This document shows positions 1 through 5,641 of a stretch of 33,358 nt of DNA, one piece after another. Within the stretch, counting starts at the first letter, position 1, and the number at the start of each line of letters is the position of its first letter. Source of the DNA: an uncultured Collinsella sp. (GTDB taxonomy: Bacteria; Actinomycetota; Coriobacteriia; Coriobacteriales; Coriobacteriaceae). Location of the stretch: assembly GCA_900540905.1 (NCBI GenBank), contig UQHR01000025.1, positions 1 to 33,358 of the forward strand, given 5' to 3'. The position numbers were made by a program, and so were the translations under genes. The notes under the pieces were generated by a model. The model was not told the origin of the DNA and ran no database searches. It was given only the letters and a program-made list of their open reading frames with translations.

Positions 1-54
1 GGCCGCGGCGGCCCGCGCTGCATGAGCATGCCCTTCTGGCGCGAGGACCTCTAA
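1..54 (+). CDS. arcA: Arginine deiminase, C-terminal end (partial)
   Basis: Only the last 17 codons and the stop (TAA, 52-54) are inside the window. The frame reads GRGGPRCMSMPFWREDL. The GRGGPRCMSMP block is the extreme C-terminal signature of arginine deiminase and contains the catalytic cysteine that forms the thiouronium intermediate when arginine is hydrolysed to citrulline and ammonia. The next gene is an ornithine carbamoyltransferase 105 bases downstream, as expected for an arginine deiminase operon. Identification rests on a short but highly characteristic motif plus context. Confidence 0.9.
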   Translation, partial: GRGGPRCMSMPFWREDL

Positions 55-159
55 GTCTTTCCGTTTCCGGTGCGGTCCCCCTACAACCGCACCGGTTTCG
101 CCCGTCAAACGGGCAACACTAATACTTACGTAATTCATTTTTTCGAAAGGAAACGAACC

Positions 160-1155
160 ATGGGTGTTAACCTCTCCGGCCGTAGCTTCCTCAAGCTTCT
201 CGACCTCACCACCGAGGAGATCGAGTACCTGCTCAAGCTCTCCAAGAACTTCAAGGACATGAAGCGCGCTGGCGTTCCGCACCGCTATCTCGAGGGCAAG
301 AACATCGTCCTGCTCTTCCAGAAGACCTCCACTCGCACCCGCTGCGCCTTCGAGGTCGGCGGCATGGATCTGGGCATGGGCGTGACCTACCTCGATCCCG
401 GTTCGTCGCAGATGGGCAAGAAGGAGTCCATCGAGGACACCGCTCGCGTTCTCGGCCGCATGTATGACGGCATCGAGTTCCGTGGCTTTGCCCAGGACGA
501 CGTCGAGGAGCTCGCTGCTAAGTCCGGCGTGCCCGTGTGGAACGGCCTGACCACCGAGTGGCACCCCACCCAGATGCTCGCCGACATCCTGACCGTCCAG
601 GAGAACTTCAACTACGACATCAAGGGCAAGACCCTCGTCTTCATGGGCGACTGCAAGAACAATGTCGCTCGCTCCCTCATGGTTGTCTGCTCCAAGCTCG
701 GTATGAACTTCGTGGCCTGCGGCCCCGAGGAGTGCATGCCCGCTGACGACGTCATCGAGGCCTGCAAGCCCATCGCCGAGGCCAACGGCTGCACCATCAA
801 GCTGACCACCGACGTCAAGGACGGCGTCACCGGTGCCGACGTTATCTACACCGACGTGTGGGTCTCCATGGGCGAGCCCGACGAGGTCTGGGCCGAGCGC
901 ATCGCTCAGCTCACCCCGTATCGCGTTACCTCCGAGGTCATGGCTATGGCCAACCCGGGTGCCATCTTCCTGCACTGCCTGCCCAGCTTCCACGACACCA
1001 ACACCACCATTGGCGCCGAGAAGTGCGAGCAGTTCGGCATCACCGAGCAGGAGGTCACCGACGAGGTCTTCGAGAGCCCCGCTTCCAAGGTCTTTGACGA
1101 GGCCGAGAACCGCATGCACACCATCAAGGCTGTCATGTACGCCACGCTCAAGTAA
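160..1155 (+). CDS. arcB: Ornithine carbamoyltransferase (catabolic, ADI pathway)
   Basis: This 331-residue cytoplasmic enzyme interconverts citrulline plus phosphate and ornithine plus carbamoyl phosphate. The carbamoyl-phosphate motif STRTR is at residues 57-61, HPTQ at 135-138, the SMGEP ornithine loop at 236-240 and HCLP at 272-275 (followed by SFHD rather than the commoner AFHD). The start is ATG 160, preceded by GAAAGGA at about 144-150. The reading frame is open back to 70, but that extension has no ribosome site and is not family-like. Its place directly after arcA and before an ArcD-like carrier indicates the catabolic enzyme. argF would be the equally valid biosynthetic name. No carbamate kinase (arcC) lies in this window, so carbamoyl phosphate would need a kinase encoded elsewhere. 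Confidence 0.95.
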   Translation: MGVNLSGRSFLKLLDLTTEEIEYLLKLSKNFKDMKRAGVPHRYLEGKNIVLLFQKTSTRTRCAFEVGGMDLGMGVTYLDPGSSQMGKKESIEDTARVLGRMYDGIEFRGFAQDDVEELAAKSGVPVWNGLTTEWHPTQMLADILTVQENFNYDIKGKTLVFMGDCKNNVARSLMVVCSKLGMNFVACGPEECMPADDVIEACKPIAEANGCTIKLTTDVKDGVTGADVIYTDVWVSMGEPDEVWAERIAQLTPYRVTSEVMAMANPGAIFLHCLPSFHDTNTTIGAEKCEQFGITEQEVTDEVFESPASKVFDEAENRMHTIKAVMYATLK

Positions 1156-1171
1156 GAGCATCTAGCATCTC

Positions 1172-1207
1172 GCTCGGGGTGTATTGCTGCACACCCCGAG
1201 CGGCTTT
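1172..1207 (+). terminator. Hairpin between arcB and the arcD-like gene
   Basis: An 11-base perfect stem (GCTCGGGGTGT at 1172-1182 with ACACCCCGAGC at 1191-1201) has an 8-base loop and is followed only by GGCTTTG. The T-run is weak, so this is as likely a partial terminator or mRNA-processing hairpin, setting the ratio of arcA/arcB to the carrier, as a full stop. Confidence 0.55.
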
Positions 1208-1302
1208 GTCTGGTAAATATCTCGCGTCGGGCGGTGGGCACGGCACGGAAGATCCGCTTCGCGCGAGAAAGTTAAATGATTTATGAAGGGGGGATGAGAA
1301 CC

Positions 1303-2781
1303 ATGACTGAAACCGCTAAGAAAAAGCGCGGTATGCCTTCATCGTTCACCATTCTTCTTGCTCTGCTGGCAATTGTCGCAGTGATTACCGTTATCGTCTC
1401 CGGCACGTCCGGCGGCGCGGTTACTGCAGCGCGCCTGAGCGATTTCTGCACCGCCCCGATCCTGGGCTTCGCTGACGCTCTGCCCGTCTGCCTCTTCGTT
1501 ATGATCCTGGGCGGCTTCCTCGGCATGATGACCGAGACCGGCGCCCTGGACAACGGCATCGCCGTTCTGGTGCAGAAGCTTAAGGGCAACGAGATCATGC
1601 TCGTTCCTGTCCTTATGCTCATCTTCTCCCTCGGTGGTACCACCTATGGTATGTGCGAGGAGACCGTTCCCTTCTACGCCCTGCTCGCCGCTACCATGAT
1701 GGCCGCTGGCTTCGACCCCATGGTCGGCGCCGCTACCGTCCTGCTCGGCGCTGGCTGCGGCTGCCTCGGCTCCACGGTTAACCCGTTCGCCGTCGGCGCT
1801 GCCGTCGACGCTCTGACCGGCGTTGGCATTGAGGTCAACCAGTCCATCATCATCGGCCTCGGTGCCGTCCTGTGGATTGTCACCACCGGCATGTCCATCT
1901 TCTTCGTGATGAACTATGCCAAGAAGGTCAAGGCTGACAAGGGTTCCACCATCCTGTCGATGCAGGAGCTCAAGGACGCCGAAGAGGCTCACGGCAAGGC
2001 TGCTTCCGAGGTCCACAAGGAGGTCAAGCTCACTGGTCGTCAGAAGGGTGTTCTGATTGCCTTCGCCTTCACCTTCGTCGTCATGATCGTCGGCTTCATC
2101 CCGCTGGCCGACCTCAACGAGGGCGTCGCCAACTTCTTCGACGCTGGCGCTGTCTACGACGCCGACGGTAACGCCGTCGTCCAGGGCTGGTCTGCCCTGA
2201 TCACCGGTCTGCCCATTGGCCAGTGGTACTTCGACGAGGCTTCCACCTGGTTCTTCCTCATGGCCGTCCTGATCGGTATCATCGGTGGCCTGTCCGAGAA
2301 GCAGATCGTCAACACCTTCATCACCGGCGCTGCCGACATGATGTCCGTTGTTCTCGTCATCGCCCTCGCCCGTGGTATCTCCGTCCTCATGGCTAACACC
2401 GGCCTCGACGTCTTCGTCCTCGACGCTGCCGCCAATGCCCTGGCTGGCCTGTCCGGCGTGATCTTCGCTCCCATGAGCTTCCTGGTCTACTTCGGCCTGT
2501 CCTTCCTGATCCCCTCGACCTCCGGTATGGCCACCGTCTCCATGCCCATCATGGGACCGCTGGCTGTTAAGCTCGGCTTCTCGCCCGAGGTCATGGTCAT
2601 GATCTTCTCCGCCGCCATCGGTGTCGTGAACCTGTTCACCCCGACCTCCGGCGCCATCATGGGCGGTCTCGCCCTGGCCAAGATCGAGTGGACGACCTGG
2701 CTCAAGTTTGCCCTTAAGCTCATCGTCGCTCTCTCCGTCGTCTGCGCCGTCATCCTGACCGTCGCCTGCGTGCTGCTCTAA
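1303..2781 (+). CDS. YfcC-family (DcuC/UIT-type) carrier, probable arginine/ornithine exchanger
   Basis: A 492-residue integral membrane protein with about a dozen hydrophobic segments. A lysine-rich cytoplasmic start (MTETAKKKRG) leads into the first membrane helix at roughly residues 14-34, and a hydrophilic cytoplasmic loop lies near 210-245. The glycine-rich hydrophobic blocks and the length match the YfcC / C4-dicarboxylate anaerobic carrier family. In arginine deiminase operons of several Gram-positive bacteria, members of this family act as the arginine/ornithine antiporter (ArcD role). That substrate is inferred here from position only. Start choice: AAGGGGGG at 1286-1293 is ideally spaced for ATG 1303. 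ATG 1294 abuts it, and ATG 1276 lies upstream of it. Confidence 0.85.
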   Translation: MTETAKKKRGMPSSFTILLALLAIVAVITVIVSGTSGGAVTAARLSDFCTAPILGFADALPVCLFVMILGGFLGMMTETGALDNGIAVLVQKLKGNEIMLVPVLMLIFSLGGTTYGMCEETVPFYALLAATMMAAGFDPMVGAATVLLGAGCGCLGSTVNPFAVGAAVDALTGVGIEVNQSIIIGLGAVLWIVTTGMSIFFVMNYAKKVKADKGSTILSMQELKDAEEAHGKAASEVHKEVKLTGRQKGVLIAFAFTFVVMIVGFIPLADLNEGVANFFDAGAVYDADGNAVVQGWSALITGLPIGQWYFDEASTWFFLMAVLIGIIGGLSEKQIVNTFITGAADMMSVVLVIALARGISVLMANTGLDVFVLDAAANALAGLSGVIFAPMSFLVYFGLSFLIPSTSGMATVSMPIMGPLAVKLGFSPEVMVMIFSAAIGVVNLFTPTSGAIMGGLALAKIEWTTWLKFALKLIVALSVVCAVILTVACVLL

Positions 2782-2883
2782 GTACCCAACGGGTACCCCA
2801 CGGAAACCTTGACGATCCTGTAGAGGATCACCTGGTCATCGTCTGTCCGGTGGGGTAAACCCACCGGTAGACTCCTACCTTTA
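2782..2883 (+). other. Structured 3' region of the arc operon with alternative helices
   Basis: Between the carrier stop and the terminator several helices can form. They are GTACCC/GGGTAC (2782-2787 with 2791-2796), GACGAT/ATCGTC (2811-2816 with 2838-2843), ACCCCAC/GTGGGGT (2795-2801 with 2850-2856) and CCGGTGGG/CCCACCGG (2847-2854 with 2860-2867). The last two share bases and exclude each other. No known riboswitch class was recognised. This is sequence-level pairing only, with no covariation evidence. Confidence 0.5.
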
Positions 2884-2922
2884 GCCCCCTTCCGTTCCGT
2901 GCGCGGGAGGGGGCGACTTTTT
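2884..2922 (+). terminator. Rho-independent terminator of the arc operon
   Basis: A 10-base stem (GCCCCCTTCC at 2884-2893 with GGGAGGGGGC at 2905-2914, one G-U pair) is followed by GACTTTTTG. Placement 100 bases after the carrier stop fits the operon end. Confidence 0.85.
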
Positions 2923-2950
2923 GTTCCGCGGTTTTACCAAACCGCGGAAC
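2923..2950. repeat. Perfect 12-bp inverted repeat, 4-base loop
   Basis: GTTCCGCGGTTT (2923-2934) is followed by TACC and by its exact reverse complement (2939-2950). It begins at the last base of the arc terminator tail and is the first of three consecutive palindromes in this gene-free interval. Confidence 0.9.
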
Positions 2951-2963
2951 CGGTCGACGCTAC

Positions 2964-3063
2964 GCGCCGTCCAGAACGACAATTTGTCATTCAAAAGGCA
3001 AGGCATGACCAAAAGGTCTATGCCTCGCCTTTTTCATGCCAACTTGTACGTTCTGGACGGCGC
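2964..3063. repeat. 100-bp element with 15-bp terminal inverted repeats enclosing a hairpin
   Basis: GCGCCGTCCAGAACG (2964-2978) is the exact reverse complement of 3049-3063. Inside, 2993-3010 pairs with 3015-3033: a seven-base arm, one A/C mismatch, a six-base arm, a bulged T and a GACC/GGTC tip with an AAAA loop. The inner hairpin has an A-run on its left and a T-run on its right. The layout resembles a small non-autonomous palindromic element with terminal inverted repeats, or a nested RNA hairpin. No target-site duplication was recognised. Confidence 0.8.
2993..3034. terminator. Terminator-like hairpin inside the palindromic element (bidirectional)
   Basis: The inner stem of the 2964-3063 element ends in GCCTTTTT on the + strand, and its left side AAAAGGC supplies a T-run on the minus strand. 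It could therefore stop transcription from either side. No minus-strand gene reaches it in this window. Confidence 0.5.
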
Positions 3064-3210
3064 TCGCTGTCCGTCCTCTGCCTGCGGCGCTTTCCATTGT
3101 TGGTGCAGAGGGCGCTTTGCCTACTCTGGCGGGCTTTCGCTGGCTTATGCTCAACCTGCGACGTTTCCATTATTGATACAAAGGCCAGGTTTGTTTGAAC
3201 CAAAAAGGGG
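3064..3210. repeat. Gene-free stretch with a degenerate 21-base direct repeat
   Basis: 3091-3111 and 3164-3184 match at 17 of 21 positions, and all four differences are G in the first copy and A in the second. Similarity extends left (CCTGCGGCGC against CCTGCGACG with one gap). No reading frame here has a ribosome site or a family-like sequence. Otherwise nothing was recognised. Confidence 0.5.
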
Positions 3211-3279
3211 AAGTTGCGGTGGAATAGTTCCCGTTTGGCCGTCTTGAGGGGTTAAACGGGAACTATTTCACCGCAACTT
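3211..3279. repeat. 26-bp near-perfect inverted repeat, 17-base loop
   Basis: 3211-3236 and 3254-3279 are reverse complements at 25 of 26 positions, and the exception would be a G-U pair in RNA. There is no T-run after it, so it does not look like an ordinary terminator. It sits about 60 bases upstream of the -10 of the following gene and is the third long palindrome in a row. Confidence 0.9.
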
Positions 3280-3341
3280 ATCGATGGCGTGTTTGGTTGG
3301 TGCCTGTTGATGGTCTGGGTATCGGGGAGGGCGGGCTCCGT

Positions 3342-3347
3342 TATAAT
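3342..3347 (+). promoter_or_regulatory. Consensus -10 box for the UPF0371 gene
   Basis: TATAAT at 3342-3347 is 39 bases before the chosen start codon. No good -35 hexamer is visible at 16-18 bases upstream, so only the -10 element is supported. Confidence 0.5.
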
Positions 3348-3386
3348 CGCCTAGAACATTAAATGGAAACGGGACGGGAGCCATAC

Positions 3387-4868
3387 ATGCGCCAGGGTTT
3401 CGACAACGCGAAGTATATCGAGCTGCAGGCTGCTCACATTAAGGAGCGCATCTCGCAGTTTGGTGGCAAGCTCTATTTGGAGTTTGGCGGCAAGCTGTTC
3501 GATGACTATCATGCGAGCCGCGTGCTGCCGGGTTTTGAACCGGACAGCAAGTTCCGCATGCTCAAGAGCATCGCCGACGATGTCGAGGTTATCATCGCGA
3601 TCAACGCGAACCACATCGAGAAAAACAAGGCTCGCGGTGACCTTGGCATTACCTATGACGAGGATGTGCTGCGCCTGGTTGACTTGTTCCGCGGCAACGG
3701 CTTTGCCGTCGCGGCTGTGGTCATCACCCAGTACGCTGGCCAGCCTGCTGCCGATGTGTTCCGCAACCGCCTGAACGCGCTCGGCATTCCTGCCAAGCTG
3801 CACTATCCCATCGAGGGCTACCCGCACGATGTCGATCTGATCGTGTCCGATGATGGCTACGGCAAGAACGAGTTTGTCGAGACCACCCGACCGCTCGTCG
3901 TGGTCACTGCCCCCGGTCCTGGCTCGGGCAAGCTTGCCACCTGCCTGTCTCAGCTCTATCACGAGCACAAGCATGGCACGGCCGCCGGCTATGCCAAATT
4001 CGAGACCTTCCCGGTTTGGAATCTGCCCCTTACGCATCCGGTCAACATTGCCTACGAGGCCGCCACGGCAGACCTCGATGACGCCAACATCATCGACTCC
4101 TTCCACCTTGAGGCCTACAACAAGACCACGGTCAACTACAACCGCGACGTCGAGGCCTTCCCGGTAGTCCGTGCCCTGATGGAAAAGATCCTGGGCAAGA
4201 GCCCCTACCAGAGCCCTACGGACATGGGCGTCAATATGGTTGGCTTTGCCATCACCGATGACGATGCCTGCCGCGACGCTTCCAAGATGGAGATTGTCCG
4301 CCGCTACTTTACCGCGGTCGAAAATGTGCGCCGTACCGGCGTGGGCGATGAGCAAGTCGACCGTCTCAAGATTATTATGAAGAAAGCCGGCATCGATAAG
4401 AACTACTCACCGGCGCGCTCGGCGGCCCTCACCAGGGAGCAGCTGACGGGCGGTCCCGTGGGTGCCATGGTCATGCCCGATGGCTCCGTGGTGACCGGTA
4501 AGACCTCCACGCGCCTGGGCGCCGCAAGTTCGCTCATTATGAACGCCCTCAAGCATGTCTCGGGCGTCGACCTTGAGCTCGAGGTCATTAGCGATGAGGC
4601 GATCGAGCCCATCAGCAAGCTCAAGACGCATTTCCTGGGCAGCAAAAACCCGCGCCTCCACACCGACGAGACGCTTATGGCGCTGTCGATCACCTCGGCC
4701 ACGAGTGAGACGGCCGCTCGCGTCCTTTCGGGCCTGGAGCAGCTGCGCGGTTGCGATGCCTTCTTTAGCGTGATCATCTCGCCGACGGACGAGACGGTAC
4801 TGCGCAAACTGGGTATCAACGTGTGCTGCGAGCCCAAGTTTGAGCGCCGCGGTTTCTTCCATCGCTAA
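3387..4868 (+). CDS. UPF0371 / DUF1846 family protein
   Basis: A 493-residue soluble protein close to the usual family length of about 500. The N-terminus (FDNAKYIELQAAHIKERI, then KLYLEFGGKL at 29-37) is the typical opening of DUF1846/UPF0371 proteins. A glycine-rich GPGSGK stretch at 177-182 resembles a phosphate-binding loop and is followed by a conserved-looking block around TFPVWNLPLTHPVN. Structures of family members have been solved, but I know of no established reaction and assign none. Start: GGACGGGAG (3372-3380) precedes ATG 3387 by 6 bases. The in-frame ATG at 3363 lies upstream of that site and would add eight residues foreign to the family. The gene is monocistronic, with its own -10 box and terminator. 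Confidence 0.9.
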   Translation: MRQGFDNAKYIELQAAHIKERISQFGGKLYLEFGGKLFDDYHASRVLPGFEPDSKFRMLKSIADDVEVIIAINANHIEKNKARGDLGITYDEDVLRLVDLFRGNGFAVAAVVITQYAGQPAADVFRNRLNALGIPAKLHYPIEGYPHDVDLIVSDDGYGKNEFVETTRPLVVVTAPGPGSGKLATCLSQLYHEHKHGTAAGYAKFETFPVWNLPLTHPVNIAYEAATADLDDANIIDSFHLEAYNKTTVNYNRDVEAFPVVRALMEKILGKSPYQSPTDMGVNMVGFAITDDDACRDASKMEIVRRYFTAVENVRRTGVGDEQVDRLKIIMKKAGIDKNYSPARSAALTREQLTGGPVGAMVMPDGSVVTGKTSTRLGAASSLIMNALKHVSGVDLELEVISDEAIEPISKLKTHFLGSKNPRLHTDETLMALSITSATSETAARVLSGLEQLRGCDAFFSVIISPTDETVLRKLGINVCCEPKFERRGFFHR

Positions 4869-4902
4869 GTTTGAAGCACCGCGGTAATTGCATTGCATTT
4901 TG

Positions 4903-4935
4903 GCCGTATCGGGTTAGCGCCCGGTACGGCTTTTT
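4903..4935 (+). terminator. Terminator after the UPF0371 gene
   Basis: An 11-base stem (GCCGTATCGGG 4903-4913 with CCCGGTACGGC 4920-4930, one G-U pair) is followed by five T. Confidence 0.9.
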
Positions 4936-4971
4936 GATCAATAAAGCGCCTATTTCGGCGAAAAATAGCCG

Positions 4972-5007
4972 TTTACCTGCCTAGAAACAATTTGAGCGGT
5001 ATACAAT
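4972..5007 (+). promoter_or_regulatory. Possible promoter of the winged-helix gene
   Basis: TACAAT at 5002-5007, in a locally AT-rich stretch, is the best -10 candidate. The nearest -35-like hexamer (TTTACC 4972-4977) is 24 bases away, too far for a standard promoter, so the assignment is weak. Confidence 0.3.
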
Positions 5008-5124
5008 AACCGTAACTGTTTCATCCTTAGCGGGATGCCGCATGATGGATATTACCTGCCATCGTGAGGCGTGTCGGTCGCGCACGGCGCGTTAGATGCT
5101 CGTGCTCGGTTTGAGGAGGCTGCT

Positions 5125-5463
5125 ATGGCGGGCAAGGGTCGTGCGAGTGTCAACGATATGAAGCGTGTCGAGGTGCTGGTGTTGATGGAGATCGACCAGC
5201 AAACCGAAGACAATGGCGGGCCGTATGGTTTCTCGCGCAAAACGCTTGCCGAGCGCGTGGGGGTTTCGCCGTATCGTGCCCGCGCCGCAATCGATCGCTT
5301 GGATTCCGAAGGCATGATTGATGTCGTCTCGCGTTATAGCGACGACGGCGGTCAGCTTGCAAATGGTATTTGCCTCACCGAACGTGGCGAGTGGTATCTT
5401 GAGGGCGTCCGTACCGGCATGCTCGTTCAAGAAATGCTTGAGGACGCGGTTGCTGATCGATAG
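5125..5463 (+). CDS. Small winged helix-turn-helix protein
   Basis: This 112-residue protein is probably a DNA-binding regulator. An N-terminal helix (residues 11-27) is followed by a helix-turn-helix (about 38-61, SRKTLAERVGVSPYRARAAI) and a wing ending near GICLTERGEWYLEG (81-94). Start: GAGGAGG at 5113-5119 is 5 bases before ATG 5125. The frame is open back to a GTG at 5071, but that lacks a ribosome site. It is monocistronic, with a strong terminator after it and pyrG beyond. No effector domain is present and no family name was recognised. A cognate operator was not identified. Confidence 0.75.
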   Translation: MAGKGRASVNDMKRVEVLVLMEIDQQTEDNGGPYGFSRKTLAERVGVSPYRARAAIDRLDSEGMIDVVSRYSDDGGQLANGICLTERGEWYLEGVRTGMLVQEMLEDAVADR

Positions 5464-5487
5464 CAGCATGTAACCCTTGCCATAGCG

Positions 5488-5520
5488 ACGCCGCCTGGGA
5501 AACCGGGCGGCGTTTTGTTT
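5488..5520 (+). terminator. Terminator after the winged-helix gene
   Basis: An 11-base stem with a GAAA tetraloop (5488-5498 with 5503-5513, one T-G pair) is followed by TTTTGTTT. Confidence 0.92.
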
Positions 5521-5554
5521 CAAGATTGAGAAATGCAATCGCACGCGAGAAAAA

Positions 5555-5586
5555 TTGCGAATGGTCCGCGGCGCGAGTATTACAAT
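5555..5586 (+). promoter_or_regulatory. Candidate pyrG promoter
   Basis: TTGCGA (5555-5560) is 17 bases from TATTAC (5578-5583). The overlapping TACAAT (5581-5586) is a better -10 but gives a 20-base spacer. The initial transcribed region lacks the GGGC start used for reiterative control of pyrG in Bacillus, so that mechanism is not indicated. Confidence 0.45.
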
Positions 5587-5641
5587 GAAGACCCGTAAGA
5601 TGTGGATAAACAACTTCTACGGGAAGCGCAGGTAACTCAAT

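Noticed and set aside
2899..3247. Overlapping open frames of 99 and 108 codons on + and 61 codons on - in the palindrome region.
   Set aside because: They run straight through perfect inverted repeats, have no ribosome site and no recognisable sequence.
5587..5641. pyrG leader considered for CTP-dependent reiterative attenuation.
   Set aside because: No GGGC transcript start and no leader terminator are present between the candidate promoter and ATG 5642.
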